From an uncultured Bacteroidales bacterium (GTDB lineage Bacteria > Bacteroidota > Bacteroidia > Bacteroidales > UBA932): a DNA stretch of 64,000 bases. A program made the translations under genes and the position numbers. The notes beneath the pieces are model-generated. The model searched no databases and was not told the origin of the DNA. It saw nothing but the letters and a program-made list of their open reading frames with translations. Positions 1 through 8,419 of this stretch are shown piece after piece. The stretch is from the NCBI GenBank assembly GCA_900545245.1, contig UQYV01000016.1, positions 5,578 to 69,577 on the forward strand, written 5' to 3'. How positions within the stretch are numbered: the stretch's first letter is position 1; every line of letters begins with the position of its first letter.

Positions 1-1
1 C

Positions 2-985
2 ATTGATTACGAATGGAACGACTTCTACCCGGCGATGATGATGTTTGTCGTGACCGCACTTTCGTCGGTGATTCTCTCTTTTTCGCTGTTGAACCTTATG
101 GACCCCAACCCTTCCGGCGGCGACCGCTATTGGCTGAATCTGATGATTGTGGCGATTTGGTCTATGGGATTGGTCTATTATTATGACTATCCGGTGAAAT
201 GGGTGCGTATCGCAGTGTATGCCAGCAGTATAGTGCTTTTTGTCGCCCAATGTATATCTCACATCATCGCCTTTAACAACAGTTACAAACGGGCCCTTCG
301 CAATCTTGAAATCTACTACGACGAGGACGAGGAACACAAAATCAAATGGATAAGGTTTTGCTACATCATTATGATGTTGACGCAGATGTTTGTTCTTGTC
401 TATCTGCTTCTTCCGCGCACGCTGATGAAGGTATATGTCCTTTTCTATGCGCTGTTTATGCTCTATTTCTCCACCAACTTCATCTCTTTCCTCGGTTCAC
501 ACAAACTTCTACTCGACGCATTCGCCTACAAGGCACTTTCGGGCGAGGGACGGGCAACGGTTCGTAAACGCAAAACTAGTGGTCGCGGCAAAAACAATTC
601 GGTATTGGAGGGAAGTGATTTGATTTATACGGACAAGGATCTGAAAGCTTTGGATGTGGCTATCGCCCAATGGGTTGAGGCCGGTAAATATAGGGAGTCC
701 GACAAGACCAGAGACGAGATTGCAGCTGAACTCAAGACCAGCAAGGAACTTCTCCAGACCTATTTTTCAGACAAAGGACAGGATTTCAGAACTTGGAGGA
801 CAAATTTGCGAATCAACGATGCAAAGGCAATGCTTCTTGCCAACAAAAGCATATCAATCAATGCGATAGGCGAGCGTTGCGGTTTCAGCGACCGTTCCAA
901 TTTCCATCGCCAGTTCCAGAAAATCGTCGGCTGTTCACCCAAGCAGTGGCGCGACTCCGGCGGCAAAATTCCCGCTTCTGAGTAG
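2..985 (+). CDS. Membrane-anchored AraC-family transcriptional regulator (5' end outside the window)
   Basis: The reading frame is open to the left edge, so the gene is partial; an internal ATG lies at 35. The visible N-terminal half has several hydrophobic segments (around residues 1-25, 35-50, 60-80, 105-155 from that ATG), then a basic charged linker. The last ~100 residues form an AraC-type double helix-turn-helix, with the typical second-helix region ISINAIGERCGFSDRSNFHR and the C-terminal GCSPKQWR signature. AraC proteins with membrane domains are common in Bacteroidota and presumably sense a signal at the membrane. The target is unknown; the genes that follow are co-oriented after a 106-bp gap but have their own promoter-like sequence. 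The family call is firm, the ligand is not. Confidence 0.85.
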   Translation: MDYEWNDFYPAMMMFVVTALSSVILSFSLLNLMDPNPSGGDRYWLNLMIVAIWSMGLVYYYDYPVKWVRIAVYASSIVLFVAQCISHIIAFNNSYKRALRNLEIYYDEDEEHKIKWIRFCYIIMMLTQMFVLVYLLLPRTLMKVYVLFYALFMLYFSTNFISFLGSHKLLLDAFAYKALSGEGRATVRKRKTSGRGKNNSVLEGSDLIYTDKDLKALDVAIAQWVEAGKYRESDKTRDEIAAELKTSKELLQTYFSDKGQDFRTWRTNLRINDAKAMLLANKSISINAIGERCGFSDRSNFHRQFQKIVGCSPKQWRDSGGKIPASE

Positions 986-996
986 CCACAGGCTGT

Positions 997-1047
997 AAAC
1001 AAATTATTTGATTTGTTTTGTTGAAAACAAACTGTTTGATTTGTTTT
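997..1047. promoter_or_regulatory. Tandem operator-like repeats upstream of the satD-like gene
   Basis: Two 23-bp copies (997-1019 and 1025-1047) differ at only two bases and are spaced 28 bp apart, about three helical turns. Each contains a near-palindrome of the form CAAAyTrTTTG, and the first also has the inverted arms AAACAAAT and ATTTGTTT. The second copy covers the -33 element of the promoter that follows. This is the layout of an operator for a repressor; the HTH-bearing product of the next gene is the obvious candidate, by inference. Confidence 0.6.
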
Positions 1048-1070
1048 TGCCATAATTTTCTGTATTTTTG
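1040..1070 (+). promoter_or_regulatory. Bacteroidota-type promoter of the satD-like/DUF3307 operon
   Basis: TTTG at 1040-1043 and TATTTTTG at 1063-1070 are separated by 19 bp, matching the Bacteroidota -33/-7 consensus (TTTG, TAnnTTTG). The start codon of the next gene is 21 bp downstream of the -7 element. The -33 box lies inside the second operator-like repeat. Confidence 0.6.
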
Positions 1071-1091
1071 CGAAGAATATAAGAAAAGGAC

Positions 1092-1745
1092 ATGAGTATA
1101 AAAGGAGTAATAACAGGGGATGTCATAGATTCCACTTCAATACCTTTGGAGCAGCGAAGCGAGCTTCTTGAGGCAATCGTCGATGTCATGGAAAAGATAA
1201 AGTCGCTGAAACGCATTGACTACGAGATGTTTCGCGGCGACAGCATACAAGTCCTTGTCGAGAATCCAGGCGATTCTATGCTGGTGGGAATTTTGATGAA
1301 AGCGGGTCTTCGAAGCCGCACTCCACAATCAGGGTCATCAATGTGGGACATGCGTGTCTCGATAGGGGTCGGTAAGGTCGAGTTTGATGGCACCGGAATT
1401 TCTGTCTCCGATGGGGAAGCCTTCAGACTTTCCGGCCGAGGATTGGATTCTATCGGGAAATCCACGCTTGTTGTCAGTACACCTTGGGCTTCTGTCAATG
1501 AGGAGTTTTCAGTAAGTACTCCTTTTGTTGATGACACGATATCCAGATGGACGGAAGGACAGGCGGCTCAAGTTTTCAGAACCCTGTTGTATAATGAGAA
1601 CAATCTGGAACTCTCCGTTGTTTTCGGCGTGTCTCCACAGACAATAAGTAGGACTCTCATTTTGGCAAAAGAAAAGTCCGTACGTCGCTTTATCGATCGC
1701 TTTGTCATGGTCTTGAATAATAAAATCAGTGAACAATGTCAATAG
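1092..1745 (+). CDS. SatD-like protein: nucleotide-cyclase-like fold plus C-terminal HTH
   Basis: 217 residues. The N-terminal part resembles the SatD family and the core of class III nucleotidyl cyclases: an opening strand with GDVIDST (Asp10, Asp13), a hairpin with FRGDSIQV (Asp50), then RVSIGVG (88-94) and SDGEAFRLSGRGLD (106-119). The acidic residues sit where cyclases bind metal, but activity cannot be read from sequence. Residues ~171-192 (LSVVFGVSPQTISRTLILAK) look like a helix-turn-helix. The gene overlaps the next one by 10 bp, indicating translational coupling. SatD was named from an acid-tolerance locus of Streptococcus mutans; its molecular role is unclear. Autoregulation through the upstream repeats is plausible. 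Confidence 0.7.
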   Translation: MSIKGVITGDVIDSTSIPLEQRSELLEAIVDVMEKIKSLKRIDYEMFRGDSIQVLVENPGDSMLVGILMKAGLRSRTPQSGSSMWDMRVSIGVGKVEFDGTGISVSDGEAFRLSGRGLDSIGKSTLVVSTPWASVNEEFSVSTPFVDDTISRWTEGQAAQVFRTLLYNENNLELSVVFGVSPQTISRTLILAKEKSVRRFIDRFVMVLNNKISEQCQ

Positions 1746-2425
1746 TCTATAAACTGCTTGTCGCCCATGTCTTGGCGGATTTCTTTTTCCAGACGGATGC
1801 CTTTAATCGTGGCAAGTATGCTCGGGACAAATCTTGCTGGAAATATATCGGCTTGCATAGCCTTATTCATGCTCTTACAGCCTATCTACTTGTCGCTCAG
1901 TGGACCCTCTGGTACATTCCCGTCGTAATAGGTATCTCGCATTTCATAATAGATACGATAAAATGCCGGCTGAATAAGAAAACTGCATCGGTATTTGTGA
2001 TTGACCAGATGGCTCATGTCGTTGTAATTCTTCTGCTTGCGGCAACATGGCAGGAACTTGCGTCCTTTATTCTTGAACTAGTGAATAGCGAAGATTTGAT
2101 GAAATATGTCTTGGCATGTATTCTAATGCTGAAACCGAGTTCGGTATTCGTTTCCTCATTGCTTGGCAGGTGGACTTTGGATGATTCCGGCAGACAAAGC
2201 CTTCCTTCGGCAGGGGAATGGATAGGCTATCTTGAGCGTCTACTGATTCTGACATTCGTCATAATAGGTAGCATTGACGGCGTGGGATTCCTGCTCACCG
2301 CGAAATCAGTATTCAGGTTCGGCGACTTGAACAAAGCGAAGGATATAAAGATGACGGAATATGTTATGGTCGGAACGATGACAAGTTTTGCCATCGCCAT
2401 CATAACAGGTCTGCTGCTTAGGTAG
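1736..2425 (+). CDS. DUF3307 integral membrane protein
   Basis: 229 residues, hydrophobic, with about six predicted transmembrane segments. The opening region KLLVAHVLADFFFQTDAFNRGK followed by LHSLIHALTAYLL and GISHFIIDTIK (histidine- and aspartate-containing helices) is characteristic of DUF3307 membrane proteins. The start codon lies within the end of the SatD-like gene, and this pair is a recurrent bacterial neighbourhood. Function is unknown; the conserved His/Asp residues in the membrane helices suggest a metal-binding or enzymatic membrane protein. The stop codon is only 7 bp from the end of the convergent fimbrillin gene, leaving no room for a separate terminator. Confidence 0.75.
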   Translation: MSIVYKLLVAHVLADFFFQTDAFNRGKYARDKSCWKYIGLHSLIHALTAYLLVAQWTLWYIPVVIGISHFIIDTIKCRLNKKTASVFVIDQMAHVVVILLLAATWQELASFILELVNSEDLMKYVLACILMLKPSSVFVSSLLGRWTLDDSGRQSLPSAGEWIGYLERLLILTFVIIGSIDGVGFLLTAKSVFRFGDLNKAKDIKMTEYVMVGTMTSFAIAIITGLLLR

Positions 2426-2432
2426 CTGACGG

Positions 2433-3377
2433 CTAAATCCCGATGTCCGTATTACCGGCGACCGTCCCTCCTTCCAACCAATCGGATATTTGTGTGGCAA
2501 CAGTCATGTTTGTTCTTGTGGCGGTAATATGGAATTGATAACGGTATCGGCTCTCAAATGTTCTGCCTTCCGGAAGAGAATACGTCAATCGATTTCCATC
2601 CTTGAGCATTATTACAATAAAAGAAGTTCCTTTGCCAACAGTTTGAGGGACAATTATTGCATCGTTGTATTGCGGAGAATTGAAATCTTCAGAGATGTCG
2701 GAACCTATGACTATCGGTGTCTCTTTTCCTCGCGGTGTGACAGTGATTTTATTCACGGGATTAGATTTTGACACATCCAATTCTGCGGATAGTTTAGTTC
2801 CTCCAATATATACGTATTCAATGTCGGCTTTAGACAATCCGTCACCGAGGACGATTGCTACCTGTAATTTAGACAATAAATGGTAGAAATAAAGCAGGAT
2901 CTTAGATGTGTTGTTTTGAGCAGTTCTTTTAGTATATAGCAAATCTGACCATACATATTCTTTAAGTTCTTGTTGTTTCGATGCCACGCTGTGCAGTATC
3001 GGATAGGACGGATATTCATCAGAAGCCAATGCCGCATTTGTATGCAGGGCATAGATTTCAATGTTGTTGCTTTGCGGATAGTACAGTGTTTTTACGCTTG
3101 AGAGGTTGCCGTTGCCGTCTGATGTCAATTTGCAGTTTTCGTATATAGGCAATGCGTTGGGAGTCAGTTCATCAATCCAAACTTTTATGGAGTCCTCCGC
3201 CAATAATTGTAAATCAGCTTGCTGAAACGAAGCCTTGGACTCAATTAGCTGTATTGCTGTCTTCAATACTATTTCATGCTTTTGGCCATTACTTTCTGAT
3301 GCAATGGGAGATTCGACTTTGCAAGAATAGAATAATGACAGATAAAGTGCGATACTAATAAAATGATACGTTTTCAT
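2433..3377 (-). CDS. Fimbrillin-family (Mfa-like) lipoprotein
   Basis: 314 residues if started at the ATG at 3377, which gives a lipoprotein signal (MKTYHFISIALYLSLFYSC, lipobox cysteine at residue 19); the frame is open further upstream but without a signal peptide. The segment DLLYTKRTAQNNTSKILLYFYHLLSKLQVAIV is the hallmark of Bacteroidota fimbrillin-like domains (PF13149), followed by a second beta domain. Such proteins are exported as lipoproteins and are built into, or cap, surface fimbriae. The gene follows its larger paralogue by 10 bp on the same strand, so they are probably co-transcribed. Whether it is a structural or an accessory pilin is not clear. Confidence 0.8.
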   Translation of the reverse strand: MKTYHFISIALYLSLFYSCKVESPIASESNGQKHEIVLKTAIQLIESKASFQQADLQLLAEDSIKVWIDELTPNALPIYENCKLTSDGNGNLSSVKTLYYPQSNNIEIYALHTNAALASDEYPSYPILHSVASKQQELKEYVWSDLLYTKRTAQNNTSKILLYFYHLLSKLQVAIVLGDGLSKADIEYVYIGGTKLSAELDVSKSNPVNKITVTPRGKETPIVIGSDISEDFNSPQYNDAIIVPQTVGKGTSFIVIMLKDGNRLTYSLPEGRTFESRYRYQFHITATRTNMTVATQISDWLEGGTVAGNTDIGI

Positions 3378-3387
3378 AAGATAATTT

Positions 3388-5628
3388 TTATTCCCACCAT
3401 AATTGCGGGAGGTTTTTATTTCCATTGTAATTTTTCCATAACCCGTTTTCTTCTCCGTTTCCAAGTCCCCATTGTTTACACCTATTGGCATCTGGCGTGA
3501 AAAAGTCGGTGAATGATTGCAACTCATCAGAGTTTCCAGAGTAGCACCCTTTTCCCGGAAGTCCGATGCCAGTTTTCCAATAACAAGATGTTATCAGATT
3601 TATATTGCCACCTATCCCTCCTGAACAGGACATTGTTGAAGCAGAACTGTTCACTCGGGCAGCATTATAGCAGGCTGACAGCATTGTCAGGTCGCCGCTG
3701 CCGGTAATACCTCCCGAGTAACTGCCGGCAAAATACTCCGAGCTGTAATATGACGTGGCGTGTGAAGTAATGGCGCCGGTGTTATAGCATGATGAGATGC
3801 TGCCGTCATTTGAGTTCCCAGCGATTCCTCCGGAATAGGCGTTTGAGATATATAAAGAATTATTCCAACTCTTGCTGAAACGGCAATCGCTGCCGCTGCT
3901 TACCCCTCCGGAGTTCTTGCATCCGGAAATAGCAGTATTGTTCTCTGCATACCCTATGATTCCTCCGGCGTGTGTGGCGATGCCATTCCTGAAAGAAGAG
4001 CATGATGCGCTTATGGTTCCATTGTTTCCGCAATTTGTTATTATGCATGCATATCCGTATGATGCGATGCCTCCTGCGTATAGAAAACCTCCGTAGGAAT
4101 CTTGCTCCGGAACTAGAGTGACGGTTGCTCCGTTGGTGCATAAATCGAGAAATCCGCTATTGACATATCCGCATATACCACCGACATAGTGCCTTCCCTC
4201 AATAGTTCCTGAGTTTAGCGTAATGTCCCGTAATGCAGCCTGACTCCCTTTTATATATCCGAATAATCCGACATATTCAAGATTTGAGGAAATATTCACA
4301 TTGGAAATGGAGAATCCGTTTCCATCGAATGTCCCGTAGAATGGCGTGTCCTCACTCCCTATTGGTATCCAAACTTCGTTTAACAAATCGATGTCATCTT
4401 CCTGTTTGTATTTTCCGCTTAATGAAGCTTTGGATGTGTTTATGAGTTGCATCTCAGCAAAACTTCCGATAGGCGTGTATCCCTCTGTTGATGGGCGGAA
4501 GCTAAGTTCTCCTGTCTTGTTTAGATTGAGTGTCATACTCTCAATGTTACTGCGTCCGATTAGGTAGGATTTGTTGAAATCCGGTAAATCAATGCTCCTT
4601 ACCGTCTTTCCTTTTCCGTTGAATCTTATTGTGTTGTCGTTTTCTGTAAAAGCCCTTTCTTCGGTACCGTCTGTGTAATTGACTATATATCTGACAACAT
4701 CATTGCTCCCATCGATAATATCCCCGTCCAACCAATCGGAAATCATTGTATTGAACTTGATTCCTGTGAGACAGAGTTCCATTTGAATGGTATATTTCTT
4801 CCCGCTTTCAAATGTTGTGTCGTGGTTGAGCGTGTATTTTATATTCGTACCGTCTTTTAGTCTGACACTCATAAACTGCGCCCCTTCCGGCAGACTTTGC
4901 GGGACGATGATGACATCGTTGTATTTGATGTGTGCATCGGAAAAATCTTCAGAAACATCTGAGCCTATGGAAATCTCTCCCGATTGTCCGGCCGCATCAA
5001 CAGACACGGCATTGGCAAGTGAATTTTTGTCTAAAGTGATGTTTGCAAGGCATTTCATTCCGGTTATTTTCACATTGCTGATATCTTGTGCCTGTATTCC
5101 GTCTTTCGTGACGATTGCCACTTGCAACTTTGACAATTGATGGTAAAACTTTATCGGCACGGCATTCTCGGTTTTGGCAATGTCTATTGCTCTTGCATAT
5201 AATAAATCGGACGATACATATTCTTGCAGTGTTTTCTGAACTGATTGCACTTGATGCGTGAATGTCGCTGTAGGGAATGCCGCGTCTGGCAGAACGGCAT
5301 TAGTGTGCAGGGCATAGATGTTCACATTGTCCCCATTCATGGGATAATACATCTTGTGCTCGCCAATCAGATTACCGGAATCGTCAACTGTCATGATGTT
5401 GTTATAAAGAGATTGGTTTGTTGAATTGTTCCGGTCAATCCATACATGTACGGTTTCACCTGAAACGAGTTGCCTGTCGCATTGGGGATATGCCGCTTTT
5501 GACAGAACTTCAACTTTTCCGGACAAGCGTATCTCTGTCATTGGCGCGGCTTCGTCGAAATGAACCCCGCTGCAAGAATTTGCGAGTGCCAATAGAATGC
5601 AGAAGCTTGCTTTGAGGGCCTTTTTCAT
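3388..5628 (-). CDS. Fimbrillin-family lipoprotein with C-terminal GLUG repeats
   Basis: 746 residues from the ATG at 5628, chosen because it opens a lipoprotein signal (MKKALKASFCILLALANSC). Residues ~30-315 form a fimbrillin-like domain closely resembling the downstream protein (SSDLLYARAIDIAKT, FYHQLSKLQVAIVTKDG). The C-terminal half carries repeated GLUG-type motifs (VGLFGYIKG, YVGGICGYVNSG, HAGGIIGYAENN, YSGGIAGNSNDG, YSGGITGSGD) with aromatic and cysteine residues, as in secreted adhesins and cell-surface beta-helix proteins. Likely a surface-exposed adhesin tip or matrix protein. Codes upstream of the smaller fimbrillin in one transcription unit. The adhesive role is inferred from domain type. 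Confidence 0.8.
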   Translation of the reverse strand: MKKALKASFCILLALANSCSGVHFDEAAPMTEIRLSGKVEVLSKAAYPQCDRQLVSGETVHVWIDRNNSTNQSLYNNIMTVDDSGNLIGEHKMYYPMNGDNVNIYALHTNAVLPDAAFPTATFTHQVQSVQKTLQEYVSSDLLYARAIDIAKTENAVPIKFYHQLSKLQVAIVTKDGIQAQDISNVKITGMKCLANITLDKNSLANAVSVDAAGQSGEISIGSDVSEDFSDAHIKYNDVIIVPQSLPEGAQFMSVRLKDGTNIKYTLNHDTTFESGKKYTIQMELCLTGIKFNTMISDWLDGDIIDGSNDVVRYIVNYTDGTEERAFTENDNTIRFNGKGKTVRSIDLPDFNKSYLIGRSNIESMTLNLNKTGELSFRPSTEGYTPIGSFAEMQLINTSKASLSGKYKQEDDIDLLNEVWIPIGSEDTPFYGTFDGNGFSISNVNISSNLEYVGLFGYIKGSQAALRDITLNSGTIEGRHYVGGICGYVNSGFLDLCTNGATVTLVPEQDSYGGFLYAGGIASYGYACIITNCGNNGTISASCSSFRNGIATHAGGIIGYAENNTAISGCKNSGGVSSGSDCRFSKSWNNSLYISNAYSGGIAGNSNDGSISSCYNTGAITSHATSYYSSEYFAGSYSGGITGSGDLTMLSACYNAARVNSSASTMSCSGGIGGNINLITSCYWKTGIGLPGKGCYSGNSDELQSFTDFFTPDANRCKQWGLGNGEENGLWKNYNGNKNLPQLWWE

Positions 5629-6066
5629 AGTTTTGGGGTAGTTCATGATGTCTTGCATCAGTTTAATATTGGTCACTTGGCTCTGTGAATCCGTGGTTTA
5701 ACACAAAAGAAAGTGTGAGCCAACTTAGCTCCCATCCTCAAACTTGGCTCTGGACTGCCTATGCAATGAAATAAGAGAAAAATCAACTCACACAGGCTAT
5801 GATAATGAGATGGAAAATCTCATAATAACCAATGCGAGCGTACAACTCATTCCCATTGCATTTGAATTGTCCAGATTCAGTTTGAAGGAATAAAGCTAAA
5901 CGCTTTCAGTATGTCTGCTGTATTTTTGTACAGCGAGACAAATTTAGAAATATTTTCGTAAAATATTGTGTCGCGATGTGAGAAAGTTGTGTCGATTTTC
6001 TTTCCAGCAAAAGAATGTGCGCTTGCGCATTGATTGTGTAACGCAGCAATCCGCAAACTTCTGCAC
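5629..6066. other. Non-coding leader region upstream of the fimbrillin operon, rich in inverted repeats
   Basis: No convincing gene in these 438 bp. Visible structure: three copies of a word close to ACTTGGCTC (5675-5685, 5723-5731, 5742-5752); GAGCCAA (5717-5723) pairing with TTGGCTC (5744-5750); ATGAGAT (5805-5811) pairing with ATCTCAT (5817-5823); GCTGTA/TACAGC around 5919-5936; and a perfect palindrome AATATTTT-CGT-AAAATATT (5949-5967). On the minus strand TAAATTTG (5939-5946) fits a -7 element, but no good -33 is seen. Part is likely a long 5' leader of the fimbrillin mRNA. Confidence 0.5.
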
Positions 6067-7041
6067 TCAGCGCGGGATGTGTTGGGACTGGCGAAATGCC
6101 TTTTCTCTGCGAAGGAACTCGTCTTTTTCTGACTCCGGCAGCGCCCAATCAATGAATCTTTCGAAAATATAGTTTACCGCCTGCTCTGAAGGGTGTATCA
6201 TATCCTCGGCATAGAAGCGGTAGTCCCTGAGTTCATCGAGCATAATCTCATAGGCGGGGAAATAGTCGCAGCGAGGTTTTTCGCAATCTTGTAGGACTTT
6301 TGCGGAGCCGGATTGTCCAGCTGTCGGCTGTCCGGAGACCTGTTTCCCTGATGTCGGCTTTGAAGCTGTCGGCTGTCCGGAGACCGCCTTCAATGCCTCG
6401 TCCAGGCCTATCAGAAGGCTCGCTTTGCTGAGCTGATTGCCGTGTGCCCCGTCCCTGAAATGCCGGATTGGACTCACGGTGAAAATGAAGTCTTTGTCTG
6501 GATGCTCCTCCACCATCCTGCGCACGATTTCCGCAGTGATTTCCGCCGGAATAAACTCCCTTCTGAACTCTCCGGCATCCCTTTTAAGGCAATTTGAAAC
6601 AATCAGAGAGACTTTCCCGCCGAATCCTATATGTCTGAAACACCAGCTTGTGCCGAAAGTCACTATGACCTTGTTGCAAGTTTGCCAAAACTCCGCCGCC
6701 CTGTCCAAAGACTCGTTTGCATTTGCAAGAAACTCCTCGGACGTCTCCCGTGCCATCAGGGTGTGATGGTGGAACGACCCCCATTTCGTGCTTCCGCTGC
6801 CAATCTGCACGCAGTCGCTCTCCACAAAATGTTCCCCGCTGTCGAGTCTTGCGATGCTTCCCTCAATCGAAGCGGGGTTGTAGAGTGTCCCGAAAGGATT
6901 CAGGTAAAGTTCAAACCCTCTGTCCTTCAGCCTTTTACCGACATTGTCCGCAAAGCAGCTGCCCAAAACCATAATCCTGTCTCCATAAGAGATACCCACC
7001 CCGGCTTTCGGAAATTCAACGGGAGTCGTCAGTTTCATCAT
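6067..7041 (-). CDS. GSCFA-domain protein
   Basis: 324 residues. Residues ~24-32 (IMVLGSCFADNVGKRL) carry the GSCFA signature, a likely SGNH-hydrolase-like nucleophile motif, and the block LNPFGTLYNPASI is also typical of the family (PF08885). FTVSPIRHFRDGAHGNQLSKA near residue 190-210 matches the conserved second half. The biochemical role of GSCFA proteins is not established. There is a Pro/Ser/Thr/Gly-rich insertion (~residues 220-250) encoded by a short DNA repeat, probably a surface loop. No signal peptide is evident. The gene stands alone on the minus strand, divergent from the barrel gene; a -7-like box (minus-strand TAATTTTG, 7080-7087) lies upstream. Confidence 0.8.
   Translation of the reverse strand: MMKLTTPVEFPKAGVGISYGDRIMVLGSCFADNVGKRLKDRGFELYLNPFGTLYNPASIEGSIARLDSGEHFVESDCVQIGSGSTKWGSFHHHTLMARETSEEFLANANESLDRAAEFWQTCNKVIVTFGTSWCFRHIGFGGKVSLIVSNCLKRDAGEFRREFIPAEITAEIVRRMVEEHPDKDFIFTVSPIRHFRDGAHGNQLSKASLLIGLDEALKAVSGQPTASKPTSGKQVSGQPTAGQSGSAKVLQDCEKPRCDYFPAYEIMLDELRDYRFYAEDMIHPSEQAVNYIFERFIDWALPESEKDEFLRREKAFRQSQHIPR
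6319..6385. repeat. Intragenic repeat in the GSCFA gene
   Basis: Two identical 22-bp copies beginning AGCTGTCGGCTGTCC occur at 6319-6340 and 6364-6385, 45 bp apart, with a partial copy (GATGTCGGCTTTGA) between them. They encode the SGQPTA/SGKQVSGQPTAG stretch. Periods are multiples of three, so copy number can change without frameshift. Confidence 0.7.
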
Positions 7042-7192
7042 ATCCTATATATCATTTTTATATTCATCGACATATCCTACAAAATTAGCAAAATCCGGCT
7101 AAAAAACGCTAAATTTGCGAAATCGTGGGGGAGAATGAATTTTTGTGACGGCGAATGGAATAAACATAATGACGAATGGCAATATATATAAT

Positions 7193-8347
7193 ATGGTAAA
7201 GAAAATTCTTTCGTTTTTGACTCTTCTGACCGCGTTTGCGCTGAATTCCTCTGCCCAGATTCGCTTCGCCTATGACCTTGATTTCGATTTTCGTTTCGAC
7301 AACAGGGAGTATGACCGCAGCGGTTTTCAGAATTCGCAGACACTTTTCGGAGCCCGACTTGCCCCGTCTTTGGGTTTCAAGGCAAGCTTGGACAACACGA
7401 CGCATCAATTGATGGCGGGGGTGGACGCGCTCTCGCAGTTTGGAACTTCTGACAAGGAAATCCGCTGTAACTTAATGTTTTGGTATCAGTTGGGGATGAA
7501 ATTTTCCCAGACTGAGTTTAAACTCTCGGCAGGACTTCTTCCGCGCAGTTTCTCGAAAGGGGAGTGGTCGAGTCTTTTCTTTTCAGACTGGCATAAGTTT
7601 TATGACAACCGCTTCGAAGGGCTGATTCTCAGTTGGGAAAGGCCGAAATCCTATTTCGAACTCGGTTGTGACTGGATTGGAATGGCAAACGGACTGCGCA
7701 GAGAGGAATTTATGGTCTTTGCTTCCGGGAAAGTGACTCCGCTGAAATGGCTCAAAATAGGTTATGATGTCTATATGCTTCATTACGCCTGCTCCGATGT
7801 GGTTAAACAGGTGAATGACAATATCTTGGCTGAGCCTTATGTGCATTTTGACCTTGCTCCTTTCACGGGACTTCAAGAGCTTTCGCTGCGTGGAGGATGG
7901 ATTCAGGCTCTGCAACGCGACCGTGCCAACATCGGTCACAGCATTGCTCCGTATGCGGGAGAACTCGTTGCCACGGTCCAGCATTGGGGAGCGGGTATTC
8001 GCAATCGTTTTGTAATCGGACGCAATTTGCTGCCTTATCGCCATCACATCGATGCCGCTGGGGTGCCTTATGACGGGAATTTCTATCTTGGCGACCCGTT
8101 CTATGAACTGGTGGATCCGAGATGGGATGCTTGGAAAGATGTTGCGGACGGGAAGACTTCCCAGATTCAGGGAGGACTCTACGACCGTCTGGAAATCTAT
8201 TATGCTCCGAAAATCTGCGCCGGGGTTCATCTTCGCGCTTCGCTCTTTTTCCATTTTCACTCTCGTCAGTACTCCGGAACCAATCAGATGGTTTCGCTGC
8301 TTTTCAATCTTAACGAGTTGATGGAGGCTGTCCGGGCAAAGAAATAG
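7193..8347 (+). CDS. Outer-membrane beta-barrel protein of unknown function
   Basis: 384 residues from the ATG at 7193, which opens a clear signal peptide (MVKKILSFLTLLTAFALNSSAQ, cleavage after SAQ). The frame extends 16 codons upstream but without membrane-targeting character. The mature protein has alternating polar/aromatic strands, many F, Y and W residues at strand ends (LDFDFRFDNREY, FWYQLGMKF, LRASLFFHFHSRQ), and no cytosolic domain, consistent with a 14-18-strand barrel. It may be a porin or an uptake channel; no specific family was recognised. A -7-like TAAATTTG lies at 7110-7117. It is followed in the same direction by the 5'-nucleotidase lipoprotein (72-bp gap), so the pair may handle nucleotides together, by inference from position only. 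Confidence 0.6.
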   Translation: MVKKILSFLTLLTAFALNSSAQIRFAYDLDFDFRFDNREYDRSGFQNSQTLFGARLAPSLGFKASLDNTTHQLMAGVDALSQFGTSDKEIRCNLMFWYQLGMKFSQTEFKLSAGLLPRSFSKGEWSSLFFSDWHKFYDNRFEGLILSWERPKSYFELGCDWIGMANGLRREEFMVFASGKVTPLKWLKIGYDVYMLHYACSDVVKQVNDNILAEPYVHFDLAPFTGLQELSLRGGWIQALQRDRANIGHSIAPYAGELVATVQHWGAGIRNRFVIGRNLLPYRHHIDAAGVPYDGNFYLGDPFYELVDPRWDAWKDVADGKTSQIQGGLYDRLEIYYAPKICAGVHLRASLFFHFHSRQYSGTNQMVSLLFNLNELMEAVRAKK

Positions 8348-8419
8348 CTTTTGCCGGTTTTTAAAATTTGGATTTGTTTTTATTGATAAATAATTGATTG
8401 ATAGGTATTTAGTAAATAT

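Noticed and set aside
3388..4650. Possible repeat array or CRISPR
   Set aside because: The repeats are GLUG protein motifs, irregular at DNA level, without spacers or cas genes. No CRISPR array is seen in the window.
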